From an uncultured Collinsella sp. (GTDB lineage: Bacteria; Actinomycetota; Coriobacteriia; Coriobacteriales; Coriobacteriaceae): DNA of 64,000 bases. Shown here in pieces: positions 9,397-17,938 of the stretch. Both the position numbers and the translations under genes were made by a program. The DNA is taken from the NCBI GenBank assembly GCA_934667065.1, contig CAKULD010000001.1, forward strand, positions 372,001 through 436,000, read 5' to 3'. The notes under the pieces were generated by a model, which was given only the letters and a program-made list of their open reading frames with translations, did no database searches and was not told the DNA's origin. Position 1 is the first letter of the stretch, and each line of letters opens with the position of its first letter.

Positions 9397-11058
9397 ATGA
9401 TTGCAAAAACCATTCGCACCTGTTTTCCGATCGCTGCGGCTGCCGTTTCCGACAAGGCCGAGGAGATCAACAAGCTTAACGTCTTCCCCGTGCCCGACGG
9501 CGACACCGGCACCAACATGTCGCTTACGCTCGCCTCGGTGACCAAGGAGCTCTCGGCACTTCCCGCCGATGCCGACATGGAGGCCATCGCCGGTGCCATC
9601 ACCCACGGCTCTCTGATGGGCGCCCGTGGTAACTCCGGTGTCATCACGTCGCAGATCCTGCGCGGCGTGGCCGAGGGCCTCGTCTCTGCCGATGAGCCCG
9701 TTACGTCCGCTAACATCGCTCATGCCTTCCGTCGCGCCGTCAAGGTCGCCTTCAAGGCCGTCCGTAAGCCCATCGAGGGCACGATCCTTACGGTCCTGCG
9801 CGACGTCTCGACCAAGGCCGACGAGTGCGAGAAGAAGAAGTTCTCGGCCGAGGACGCGCTCGACGCCATCGTCGTCGAGGCCTACCAGTCCGTCGCCCGT
9901 ACGCCCGACCTGCTGCCCGTCCTCAAGGAGAACGGCGTAGTCGACTCTGGCGCCTTTGGCTTTGCCATCTTCCTCGAGAACTTCGTGGCTGCCGCTCTTG
10001 GCCGCAGCACCGTGGTCGAGGATTTCTCCGCTACGTTTGACTCCGCCGGCTCCGCCCGCGATGCGGCTCTCGGCCGCGTGGAGATCGAGGCCAACGACGA
10101 CTGGGAGGGCTCGGAGTTCCGCTACTGCAACGAGTTCCTCTTTAAGGCCGACGCCCCGTTTGACGAGGACGAGTGCCTGAAGTTCCTGGGTTCCATGGGC
10201 GACTGCGAGCTGCTCGTGGGTGCCTATCCCGACTACAAGATCCACGTGCACTCCAACGCCCCCAACCTGGTGCTCGAGCACATGCTGCAGCTTGGCCAGA
10301 TCTACGAGGTCTTTATCCATAACATGGAGATGGAGGCCCACGACCGAACCGCTAAGATCCACGAGGATCAGGAGAAGGCCGCCGAGCCCGCGAAGGCGCT
10401 GGGCTTTGTCGCCGTTGCCGCCGGCTCCGGCGAGGCCGACATCCTCAAGTCCCTCGGTGTCGATGTGATCGTGTCGGGTGGCCAGACCATGAACCCCTCG
10501 ACCGCCGACCTGCTGGGCGCCGTGGACCAGGTCAACGCGACCTCGGTCATCATCCTGCCCAACAACGGCAACATCCGCATGGCTGCCGAGGCCGCTGTCT
10601 CCGCCTGCACCGATAAGAAGGTCGCCGTCGTTCCCACCAAGACCGTCCCGCAGGCCTTCTCCGCGCTGTTCGCGGTTCTGCCCGATTCCGAGCTCGAGGA
10701 TGCTGTGGCCGCTATGGTCGATGCCATCAGCGAGGTTCGCGATGGCGAGGTCACCCGTGCCGTGCGCGATTCCAGCGCCTCCGACGGCTCGCCGATTCAC
10801 TCCGGCGACGTCATGGGCATTATCGCCGGCTCCATCGACGTGGTTGGCTCCGACGTGAAGCAGGTTACGCTCGACTGCATCAACCGTATGCAGGAGGAAG
10901 AGGAGGGCGACGCGCTGACGATCCTGGCCGGCGAGGAGCTGTCCGACGAGGCCTTCCAGGAGATCGTCGACGCCATCGAGGAGGCTCAGCCCGATCTGGA
11001 GATTGACGCCCATCGTGGCGAGCAGCCGCTCTACCCTGTGATCTTCTCGATCGAGTAG
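9397..11058 (+). CDS. fakA: DAK2-domain fatty acid kinase subunit FakA-like (YloV family)
   Basis: A 553-residue protein. Family members (FakA) are the ATP-binding subunit that phosphorylates fatty acids presented by a FakB carrier, feeding exogenous fatty acids to PlsX/PlsY. The DAK2 nucleotide-binding motif FPVPDGDTGTNM (residues 30-41) and the 'GARGNSGVITSQIL' motif are intact. The C-terminal half shows the DegV-like/DAK1-2 segment (SGGQTMNPS, LPNNGNI). No FakB gene is in the window, but plsX and acpP lie a few kb downstream. Function is inferred by family; substrate is not shown by sequence. Confidence 0.85.
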   Translation: MIAKTIRTCFPIAAAAVSDKAEEINKLNVFPVPDGDTGTNMSLTLASVTKELSALPADADMEAIAGAITHGSLMGARGNSGVITSQILRGVAEGLVSADEPVTSANIAHAFRRAVKVAFKAVRKPIEGTILTVLRDVSTKADECEKKKFSAEDALDAIVVEAYQSVARTPDLLPVLKENGVVDSGAFGFAIFLENFVAAALGRSTVVEDFSATFDSAGSARDAALGRVEIEANDDWEGSEFRYCNEFLFKADAPFDEDECLKFLGSMGDCELLVGAYPDYKIHVHSNAPNLVLEHMLQLGQIYEVFIHNMEMEAHDRTAKIHEDQEKAAEPAKALGFVAVAAGSGEADILKSLGVDVIVSGGQTMNPSTADLLGAVDQVNATSVIILPNNGNIRMAAEAAVSACTDKKVAVVPTKTVPQAFSALFAVLPDSELEDAVAAMVDAISEVRDGEVTRAVRDSSASDGSPIHSGDVMGIIAGSIDVVGSDVKQVTLDCINRMQEEEEGDALTILAGEELSDEAFQEIVDAIEEAQPDLEIDAHRGEQPLYPVIFSIE

Positions 11059-11067
11059 GCTCTGTCC

Positions 11068-13245
11068 ATGTCCGAGCTGTGCTCCGTGCCGCGCGTCTCG
11101 GAGCGCTTTGCCCAGAGCAATGCGCTCGACGAGGATATCGCGCGACTCAAATATGTTTCGGGTAAACGTGAGGAGGCCCTTCGCCGTCTGGGAATTCGGA
11201 CGGTGGGGGACCTCCTTCTCCATATCCCTCATCGGTACCTGGACTTCACCCGCTCCTGGTCTATCGAGATGGCGCCCATCGGTACCGTGTGCACGATTAT
11301 CGCCACGGTCGATCGCATCGTGCAAAAGCAGCCCCGTCCGCGTATGCAGGTGACCGAGGTCTCGCTTGTGGACGAGACGGGGGTGCTACAGGTCGCCTTT
11401 TTCCGTCAGCCTTGGATTGCCCAGCAGCTCAAGCAGGGCGACCGCCTGGCCGTGATGGGCAAGGTCGAGTTTGCCTACGGCTTTAAGCAGATGGCCTCGC
11501 CTCACTTCGAGAAGCTCGAGGAGGGGCGCGCTGCCGGCACCATCCTGCCGGTCCACTACGTGAGTGGCGGCGTGAGCCAGGCGTGGATGCGCCGTATCGT
11601 AAGCGGCGCGCTCGAGGTTGTCGGAAATCCGTTTGATCCCATTCCCGCCCCGCTGCGCGTCAAGCGCCGCTTGATGAGCAATGCACGTGCACTTCGATCG
11701 ATTCACTTTCCCTCGAGCATGGCCGAGCGCGATATCGCGCGCCGGCGTCTTGCCTACGAGGAGTGCCTCTACCTGCAGCTGGCGTTGCGTCTGCGGAACG
11801 ACGGCGGCTTGGTCGAGGTGGTTCCCTACGCGCATGCTGCGGGCGAGCATCTGGCCGCACTCAGGCAGTCCCTACCGTTCTCGCTGAGTGACGAGCAGGA
11901 GGCTGCATTCCAGGACATCCTGCATGACATGTGCGATGGCGAGCGCGTGATGAACCGTCTGCTGCTGGGCGACGTCGGCACCGGCAAGACGGCCGTTGCC
12001 GCCTGCGCGCTGGCCGTGGCTGCCGATAGCGGCACCCAAGCCTGTGTCATGGCGCCTACGGGCGTGTTGGCACGTCAATATGCCGACAAGACTGGCCCTT
12101 TGCTCTCTCAGGTCGGTATGACGTGGGCACTGCTGACGGGCGCCACCCCGGCGGCTGAGCGCGAACAGATCCACGCTCAGCTCCAGTCCGGTGAGCTCGA
12201 CGTGCTCTTTGGTACGCACGCGGTCCTTTCGGACGACGTGACTTTCAATCATCTGTCGCTCGTCGTCATCGACGAACAGCACCGCTTTGGCGTGGGCCAG
12301 CGTAACGCCCTGCGCGCCAAGGGGCCCGGTGCCGATCTGCTCGTTATGACAGCTACGCCGATCCCGCGCACGCTGGCGCTTTCGGTCTACGGCGATCTGG
12401 ATACGAGCATCATTCGCCATCGTCCCGTTCCGGGCGCTGGCGTGACGACGCGTGTCCTCACCGAGTCGAGCCGCGACCTGGCCTATGGCGCCATCCGCGA
12501 GGCGCACGAGAAGGGGCAGCAGGCCTATGTGATCTGTCCGCTCGTGGAGCCGAGCGATTCGGCCGATGAGCTCGAGGACGTACCCGGCATCGCCCGCGAC
12601 GACGAGGGCCGCGTGACCGTGCCCGTGCCGTTGCATGACACGGCGACCGAGCTCGACCGCCTGCGCCTGGCGCTGCCCGGCCTTACCATCGAGCGCCTCC
12701 ATGGCCGCATGCCGGCGGGGGAGAAGGACCGCGTGATCGATGCCTTTAAGCGCGGCGAGATCGATGTGCTCGTTTCGACCACGGTGGTCGAGGTGGGCGT
12801 CGATGTGCCCAACGCCACCGTCATGGTCATCGAGAACGGCGAGCGCTTTGGCTTGGCGGCCTTGCACCAGCTGCGCGGCCGCGTGGGTCGTGGAAGAGTG
12901 TCGGGCACGTGCCTGGTCATGACGCATTCCAAGGGCAATGGCGGCGCGTCGGCGGCACAAGACCGCCTGCAGTCGCTCGAGAAAACCGCTGACGGCTTTA
13001 CACTCGCGCAGATGGATCTGCGCCTGCGTCACGAGGGCGAGATTCTGGGTTACCGTCAACATGGCGGTGTGACCTTGCGCTTTGTCGACCTCGATGCGGA
13101 CGAGGAGCTGATCGAGTGGGCCCATTTGGACGCGGTCGAGCTCTTGCGGTATGCTTGCAACCTTGACTCCGTGGCGACGTGCCCTCTGCGCGATGCGGTC
13201 GCCACGCGGTATCGACACATCTTTAAGGAGGTCAGCGGAGGATGA
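11068..13245 (+). CDS. recG: ATP-dependent DNA helicase RecG
   Basis: RecG remodels stalled replication forks and Holliday junctions. The 725-residue protein has an N-terminal wedge/OB region, then Walker A LLGDVGTGKTAVA, the DEQH box VVIDEQHRFGVGQR, TATPIPRTL, and the C-terminal 'STTVVEVGVDVPNATVM' and 'QLRGRVGRG' motifs (ending RVSGTCLV). About 35 residues (DSADELEDVPGIARDDEGRV region) in helicase domain 2 look like a family-variable insert. It ends overlapping the rsmD start by four bases. Confidence 0.96.
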   Translation: MSELCSVPRVSERFAQSNALDEDIARLKYVSGKREEALRRLGIRTVGDLLLHIPHRYLDFTRSWSIEMAPIGTVCTIIATVDRIVQKQPRPRMQVTEVSLVDETGVLQVAFFRQPWIAQQLKQGDRLAVMGKVEFAYGFKQMASPHFEKLEEGRAAGTILPVHYVSGGVSQAWMRRIVSGALEVVGNPFDPIPAPLRVKRRLMSNARALRSIHFPSSMAERDIARRRLAYEECLYLQLALRLRNDGGLVEVVPYAHAAGEHLAALRQSLPFSLSDEQEAAFQDILHDMCDGERVMNRLLLGDVGTGKTAVAACALAVAADSGTQACVMAPTGVLARQYADKTGPLLSQVGMTWALLTGATPAAEREQIHAQLQSGELDVLFGTHAVLSDDVTFNHLSLVVIDEQHRFGVGQRNALRAKGPGADLLVMTATPIPRTLALSVYGDLDTSIIRHRPVPGAGVTTRVLTESSRDLAYGAIREAHEKGQQAYVICPLVEPSDSADELEDVPGIARDDEGRVTVPVPLHDTATELDRLRLALPGLTIERLHGRMPAGEKDRVIDAFKRGEIDVLVSTTVVEVGVDVPNATVMVIENGERFGLAALHQLRGRVGRGRVSGTCLVMTHSKGNGGASAAQDRLQSLEKTADGFTLAQMDLRLRHEGEILGYRQHGGVTLRFVDLDADEELIEWAHLDAVELLRYACNLDSVATCPLRDAVATRYRHIFKEVSGG

Positions 13246-13871
13246 GAATCATCGGCGGCGAATGGCGCGGTCGAAAGATCGAGGAGCCCCGTGGTCGCGA
13301 TGTCACCCGCCCCACGACCGATCGCGTACGCGAGGCGTGCGCATCTATGGTCATGTCGGCATTCGACTTCGATCTGGACGAGGTCCGCGTGCTGGACGCT
13401 TTTGGTGGCTCCGGCGCCTTGGGCATCGAGATGCTCTCGCGTGGCGCCCGCTCGCTCACGACGTTTGAGATCGATCGAAATGCCGCGCGGCTTATCACTA
13501 AGAATATCGAGTCGCTCTGTCGTGACCGTGCGCGTTGGCGCGTGGTGACGGGCGACATGCTGGCAAGCGCCTCGCGCGGTCGTGTGCCGGGTGGCCCCTT
13601 TGACCTTGTCTTACTCGACCCGCCCTATGCTTTTGGCGCTGAGCCAGTCGAGGAGCTACTGCAAAACCTAGCTCAGCAGGACTTGCTGGCGTCAGGCGCC
13701 TATGCGCTGTTTGAGCACGCTGCCGCCGACGCGGGTGCGCATCCGGCCGGCTTTGAGACCGTGCGCGAGAAGCGCTACGGCATTACCTCGGTCGACCTGC
13801 TGCGCTGGGTTGGCGATAGCGAGGATGAAAGCAACGGTGGCGACGCACCTTCGGAGGACGCCCATGAATGA
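13242..13871 (+). CDS. rsmD: 16S rRNA (guanine(966)-N2)-methyltransferase RsmD
   Basis: A 209-residue SAM-dependent methyltransferase. It opens with the RsmD hallmark MRIIGGEWRGRKIEEPRG. The SAM site is VLDAFGGSGALGIEMLSRGA, and the catalytic motif is LLDPPYAFG. A short acidic C-terminal tail follows and overlaps coaD by eight bases; the rsmD-coaD pairing is conserved widely. The ATG is overlapped by the recG stop (ATGA) with GGAGG just upstream. Confidence 0.94.
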   Translation: MRIIGGEWRGRKIEEPRGRDVTRPTTDRVREACASMVMSAFDFDLDEVRVLDAFGGSGALGIEMLSRGARSLTTFEIDRNAARLITKNIESLCRDRARWRVVTGDMLASASRGRVPGGPFDLVLLDPPYAFGAEPVEELLQNLAQQDLLASGAYALFEHAAADAGAHPAGFETVREKRYGITSVDLLRWVGDSEDESNGGDAPSEDAHE

Positions 13872-14361
13872 CACCATTAACCGCGTGATCGTCCCGGGCA
13901 CCTTCGATCCCATCACGTTTGGCCACATCGACGTCATCCGCCGTGCCCGCCGTATCTTTCCCAGCGTGATCGTCGCCGTGGCCGAGTCGCAGGGCAAAAA
14001 CGGCGTGGGCACCACCTTTATGCTCGACGAGCGCGTGGCGCTGGCCCGTGAGGCGCTCGGCGATATTGACGGCGTCGAGGTGCTGCCCTTTACTGGTCTT
14101 TTGGTCGATTTTGCCCGCGAGCAGGGGGCGGGAGCCGTGGTCAAGGGCCTGCGTGCCATGACCGACTTTGAGTACGAGCTGCAACAGGCAGACCTCAACT
14201 ACCGCCTGGATAACGAGCTGGAGTCCATCTTTGTCATGAGTGCGCCGCAGTACGGCTATATCTCGAGCTCGGTGGTTCGCCAGATTGCCTCGCTCGGTAG
14301 CGACGTCTCTAATTTTGTTCCGCCCAATGTGGTCGAAGCGCTCAAACATCGCTTTTCGTGA
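13864..14361 (+). CDS. coaD: Phosphopantetheine adenylyltransferase
   Basis: CoaD makes dephospho-CoA from 4'-phosphopantetheine. I chose ATG 13864, which follows GGAGGA in the end of rsmD, giving 165 residues, the normal length. The substrate-binding motif PGTFDPITFGHIDVI (T/HxGH type), 'AVVKGLRAMTDFEYE' and the ISSSxVR motif (SSSVVRQIASLGSDVSNFVP) are present. The coaenzyme A product supplies the phosphopantetheine arm for acyl carrier protein encoded further downstream. Confidence 0.95.
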   Translation: MNDTINRVIVPGTFDPITFGHIDVIRRARRIFPSVIVAVAESQGKNGVGTTFMLDERVALAREALGDIDGVEVLPFTGLLVDFAREQGAGAVVKGLRAMTDFEYELQQADLNYRLDNELESIFVMSAPQYGYISSSVVRQIASLGSDVSNFVPPNVVEALKHRFS

Positions 14362-14429
14362 CGTTTTTTATTGCCTGGTGGCATGTGGTAAACTAACACG
14401 ATGATATGTTACCTATGAAAGGAGACCGG

Positions 14430-14927
14430 ATGCCGGGCGAGAATTTTCCTGGCGACAGGATCGTGAGTCTTGTCGACGAGCTCGAGGGGCTCATCGAAGA
14501 GGCTAAGACGCCGTTCGGCAAGAACGCCCAGATGAAGGTTATCGACGCCGACGTCTTCTTTAACATCCTCGACGAGATCCGCATGAGCTATCCCGAGGAG
14601 TGGCAGAAGTCCCGCCGTATCCTCAAGGAGCGCGAGGAGCTTATGGCTTCCGCCGCCGCTCAGGCCGATTCCATCATCGCCGATGCTCAGCAGCAGGCCC
14701 TCACCATCGCCGGTGAGCAGGAGATCGTCCGCCTAGCGCAGCAGCAGGCCGACGACATTCGCGACCGTGCCCAGCAGTATGAGCGCGAGACGCGTTATGC
14801 CGCCGAGGATTACGCCGAGCAGGTCTTTACGCACCTCGAGGAGAACCTCAAGAGCCTAACCGGCACGGTTACCCGTTGTCGCCAGCAGCTCAACGAGGGT
14901 GCCGCCCAGCAGAACGGTCAGTGGTAA
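14430..14927 (+). CDS. Coiled-coil protein of unknown function (DivIVA / ATP-synthase-b-like)
   Basis: A 165-residue, highly charged and helical protein. The start ATG 14430 lies six bases after GAAAGGAG (14417-14424); an in-frame ATG at 14406 would place the ribosome site inside the gene. There is no signal or membrane segment. Residues from about 60 to 150 form a long Gln/Ala/Glu-rich coiled coil, beginning 'SRRILKEREELMASAAAQAD'. This resembles the stalk of F0 subunit b and DivIVA-type proteins, but it lacks the membrane anchor of the former and the N-terminal hook motif of the latter. It sits between coaD and a YceD-like gene, overlapping the latter by one base. Real function unknown. Confidence 0.75.
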   Translation: MPGENFPGDRIVSLVDELEGLIEEAKTPFGKNAQMKVIDADVFFNILDEIRMSYPEEWQKSRRILKEREELMASAAAQADSIIADAQQQALTIAGEQEIVRLAQQQADDIRDRAQQYERETRYAAEDYAEQVFTHLEENLKSLTGTVTRCRQQLNEGAAQQNGQW

Positions 14928-15481
14928 TGGCTGAGTTCCCGAGCGTTACCGTCAATCTTTCCGAGCAGCTCGAGTTTCCCGGAGACTCGTATCCGCTGAC
15001 CGGCAAGGTCGATGTCGCCGCCTACACGGTGGGTGAGAAGGAGTACCAGCTGCAGGACGGCATCGACTACGACGTGGTCTTTACCAATGCCGGCACCGGT
15101 GTTCTGCTTACGGGCATGGTCCGCGCGCATGCAACCGGCGAGTGCGATCGTTGTCTGGAGCCCGCTTCGTTTGATATTGCCGGTGAGATCGAGGAATTCT
15201 ATCTCTTTAACGAGCCCGAGGACCCCGAGGCCTACGAGGACGGCTATGAGCTGCTGGGCGAGGATCGCTTGGTCGATCTGGGCGAGCCCATCAACGATGC
15301 CATCGTCATGGACACGCCGTTCGTGGTGCTCTGCAAGCCCGACTGCCGCGGTCTTTGCCCCACCTGCGGCATCAATCTCAACGTCGAGCAATGCGATTGC
15401 GCCGCCCAAGCCGAGGCCGAATGGGCCGCAGCCACGGAAAATCCATTTGCAGCATTGAAGAATCTCAAGCTTGATGAGTAA
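14927..15481 (+). CDS. YceD/DUF177 family protein
   Basis: A 184-residue protein of the DUF177 (YceD) family, which almost always precedes rpmF, as here. Its role is undetermined; links to 23S rRNA maturation have been proposed. The typical core 'RAHATGECDRCLEPA' with paired cysteines lies near the middle. The C-terminus adds four spaced cysteines (CKPDCRGLCPTCG) that look like a zinc-binding knuckle, then a further CDC. The start ATG overlaps the preceding stop codon by one base. Confidence 0.85.
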   Translation: MAEFPSVTVNLSEQLEFPGDSYPLTGKVDVAAYTVGEKEYQLQDGIDYDVVFTNAGTGVLLTGMVRAHATGECDRCLEPASFDIAGEIEEFYLFNEPEDPEAYEDGYELLGEDRLVDLGEPINDAIVMDTPFVVLCKPDCRGLCPTCGINLNVEQCDCAAQAEAEWAAATENPFAALKNLKLDE

Positions 15482-15545
15482 AACTGTGGTAGTATCGCTA
15501 CTTGCGCGTAATCGCCACACTGGATAGTTCATAAGGAAGGTCACT

Positions 15546-15725
15546 ATGCCCGTACCTAAACAAAAGCAGGGTCGTATCCGCACTCACACCCGTCGTTCCG
15601 CCAACATGAAAATCTCGGCTGCGGCTCAGTCCACGTGCCCTCGTTGCGGCGCTGTCAAGCTCCCGCACCATGTGTGCCCCAGCTGCGGTTTCTACAAGGA
15701 CCGCGAGGTTATCGTTACCGAGTAA
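15546..15725 (+). CDS. rpmF: 50S ribosomal protein L32
   Basis: A 59-residue protein of the normal L32 length. It starts MPVPKQKQGRIRTHTRRS and carries the zinc-ribbon pattern CPRCG...CPSCG, so it is the cysteine-containing (C+) paralogue type. The ATG follows AAGGAAGG with normal spacing. It sits between the YceD-like gene and plsX, the widely conserved yceD-rpmF-plsX order. A bidirectional-looking hairpin terminator follows within 41 bases. Confidence 0.96.
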   Translation: MPVPKQKQGRIRTHTRRSANMKISAAAQSTCPRCGAVKLPHHVCPSCGFYKDREVIVTE

Positions 15726-15765
15726 CTGTATACTCTGGATGCGATGCCGTTCCAACTGGAACCAC

Positions 15766-15795
15766 AATGGCCGGCTCAATGAGTCGGCCATTTTT
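15766..15795 (+). terminator. Terminator between rpmF and plsX
   Basis: Near-perfect inverted repeat AATGGCCGGCTCA / TGAGTCGGCCATT (one G-T pair) followed by a run of T. plsX starts only 18 bases later with its own AGGAG, so plsX is probably expressed by readthrough. Confidence 0.8.
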
Positions 15796-15812
15796 GTATA
15801 AGGAGCATGTAT

Positions 15813-16832
15813 ATGAGTAACGTTCGCGTTTGTGTAGACGTTGTGGGTGGAGACGAGAAGCCTCAGGTTGTCCTCGACGGTATCGAGGCGGCGCTTGCGG
15901 CGGATCCCGATATCGAGGTCTTGGCCGTCGGTCCCGCAGAGATCGTGAACCCCTTTGCCGCGGCTCACGCTCGCGTTGAGGCTCTGGAGGCGCCCGATAT
16001 CATCGCCATGGATGACGATCCCATTCGAGCCGTGATGACCAAGCGCAAGTCCTCGATCGTGCTTGCCTGCCGCGCTATTAAGAAGGGCAACGCGGATGCG
16101 TTCTTCTCTGCCGGCTCTACCGGCGCCATGACCGCTGCCGCCACCGCCTACGTCACGCCCTTTAGGTATCAGGCCGAGGGCAAGAAGCAGCCGGTGCGTC
16201 CGTGCCTCACCAATGCACTGCCCAACCGCGCCGGCGGCCTGACGGTCCTGTGCGACATGGGTGCCAACCCCGATGTCGAGGTTGACGACATGGTACGTTT
16301 TGCTCAGATGGGTAGCGCCTATGCGCGCGTCGTCCTGGGCATTGAGCATCCCCGTGTGGGCTTGCTCGGTAACGGTACCGAGGACGAGAAGGGCTCCAAC
16401 TTTACCAAGGCGTGTTTTCCGGCCATGAAGGCCGCCGTTCTCGGCTTTGTGGGCAACTGCGAGGGCACCGACCTGACCTCGGGCAACTTTGACGTCGTCG
16501 TTGCCGACGGCATGTCGGGAAACATTGCGCTCAAGGCAACCGAGGGCGCCGCCAAGTTCTTGCTGCAAGAGCTCAAGGGTGCCTTTATGGGCTCATTTGG
16601 CACCAAGATCGCCGCGCTGCTCATGAAAAAGCAGATGCGCGAGATCAAGGCTAAACTCTCGGGTGACGCTAAGGGTGGTGCCATTCTGCTGGGCCTGCGT
16701 GGCGTGGTCCTGATCGGCCACGGTGCCACCTCGGTCGAGGCCGTCAAAAACGGTACGCTCGCCGCGGCGGAGGCCGTGCGTGCCGGGCTTGTCGAGAACG
16801 TCGCCAACTCCATGGACGGCATCGTTTTGTAA
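15813..16832 (+). CDS. plsX: Phosphate acyltransferase PlsX
   Basis: PlsX converts acyl-ACP to acyl-phosphate, the donor for the first step of phospholipid synthesis. I choose ATG 15813, seven bases after AGGAG (15801-15805); ATG 15807 is too close. The product is 339 residues. Family motifs are VCVDVVGGDEKP (DxxGGD), 'SAGSTGAMTAAA', 'CDMGANPDVE' and 'LLGNGTEDEKG'. It is peripheral at the membrane in other bacteria. Neighbours acpP and rpmF fit. The fabD/fabG/fapR genes that sit here in Bacillus are absent. Confidence 0.94.
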   Translation: MSNVRVCVDVVGGDEKPQVVLDGIEAALAADPDIEVLAVGPAEIVNPFAAAHARVEALEAPDIIAMDDDPIRAVMTKRKSSIVLACRAIKKGNADAFFSAGSTGAMTAAATAYVTPFRYQAEGKKQPVRPCLTNALPNRAGGLTVLCDMGANPDVEVDDMVRFAQMGSAYARVVLGIEHPRVGLLGNGTEDEKGSNFTKACFPAMKAAVLGFVGNCEGTDLTSGNFDVVVADGMSGNIALKATEGAAKFLLQELKGAFMGSFGTKIAALLMKKQMREIKAKLSGDAKGGAILLGLRGVVLIGHGATSVEAVKNGTLAAAEAVRAGLVENVANSMDGIVL

Positions 16833-16956
16833 GAGCGAGTTAGAGCGCTGTTATGTGCCTCGCGGCTTGCGTCGTGGGGTAGAATCAAAACCGTGTCTTG
16901 GCGCTGCGCTTGCGGTGCCAGCACGTTGATGTTCATGCAATACGAGAGGAAGCGCT

Positions 16957-17199
16957 ATGGACCGCTCCGAAATCTTCGATAAGATCGCCGAAGTTGCCGC
17001 CGACGTGCTGGGTGTCGACGTTGCCGAGATTAGCGACGAGACCACCTTTGACGATCTCGATGCCAACTCGCTCGAGCGTCTGCAGCTGGTGACGGCCATC
17101 GAGGATGAGTTCGACCTCGAGATCGACGATGAGACGCTGCTGTCGCTCAACTCGGTCGCCGACGCCGTCGACGCGATCGAAAACGCCAAGGAGGCCTAA
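16957..17199 (+). CDS. acpP: Acyl carrier protein
   Basis: An 80-residue acidic four-helix protein that carries growing acyl chains on phosphopantetheine. The attachment serine is S38 in DANSLERL, a variant of the usual DSLD. The ATG follows GAGAGGAAG. It is preceded by 124 bases without a gene and followed by rnc after 3 bases; acpP-rnc-smc-ftsY is a conserved order. Confidence 0.94.
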   Translation: MDRSEIFDKIAEVAADVLGVDVAEISDETTFDDLDANSLERLQLVTAIEDEFDLEIDDETLLSLNSVADAVDAIENAKEA

Positions 17200-17202
17200 G
17201 TC

Positions 17203-17928
17203 TTGGCTTTATCTCAACGACTCGCGCGTGCGCAGGAAATCCTGGGCCACGAGTTCAATAACAAGGTGCTGCTGCGCGCGGCGCTCACGCACCCCTCTGC
17301 CGTGGAAGGTCAGCCCGTCTCGGCGAGCTATGAGCGCCTTGAGTTTTTGGGCGATTCCATTTTGGGTGCCGTGGTTGCCCGCTCGCTCTTTGAGTCCTAT
17401 CCGGAGTTTGACGAGGGCAAGCTCACGCGCCTGAAGGTGTCGCTCGTCTCGGGTGCCACGCTGTCCGAGGTGTCCCATGAGCTGGGTATCGACGACATCA
17501 TCATCTTTGGCGCCTCCGAGACCGGCACCGGTGCGCGCGGTCTGCATTCGGCGCTCGAGAATGTCTACGAGTCGCTCGTGGGCGCGCTGTATCTGGACGC
17601 CGGCTGGGATGCCGCGGCGGAGTTCATTCACCGTACGCTCAAGCCGCATTTGGCCTCCGAGCGTGCCGAGCACCCCGCAAACCCTAAGTCGTTTTTGCAG
17701 GAGTGCGTGCAGGCTGACGGCCACGAGCCCCCGGCGTACAAGCTGGTGGGTTCCGAGGGTCCGGCGCATGCGCCCACCTTTACCGCCGTGGTGCTCGTCG
17801 ACGGCATTCGCCAGGGTCGCGGCACCGGCTCCTCTAAGAAAGAAGCCGAGGGAGCTGCTGCGCTCGAGGCGCTCGACCGCATGGGTTACACCACCAACGG
17901 CGTGATTCTCAACAAGAAGCACGTTTAA
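17203..17928 (+). CDS. rnc: Ribonuclease III
   Basis: RNase III cleaves double-stranded RNA in rRNA precursors and mRNAs. The gene starts at TTG 17203, seven bases after AAGGAGG in the end of acpP. The 241-residue protein has the catalytic signature YERLEFLGDSILG, the second acidic motif ENVYESLVGALYLD, and a C-terminal double-stranded-RNA-binding domain (FLQECVQ... GSSKKEAEGAAALEAL). Confidence 0.95.
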   Translation: MALSQRLARAQEILGHEFNNKVLLRAALTHPSAVEGQPVSASYERLEFLGDSILGAVVARSLFESYPEFDEGKLTRLKVSLVSGATLSEVSHELGIDDIIIFGASETGTGARGLHSALENVYESLVGALYLDAGWDAAAEFIHRTLKPHLASERAEHPANPKSFLQECVQADGHEPPAYKLVGSEGPAHAPTFTAVVLVDGIRQGRGTGSSKKEAEGAAALEALDRMGYTTNGVILNKKHV

Positions 17929-17938
17929 GCGAGGAACC

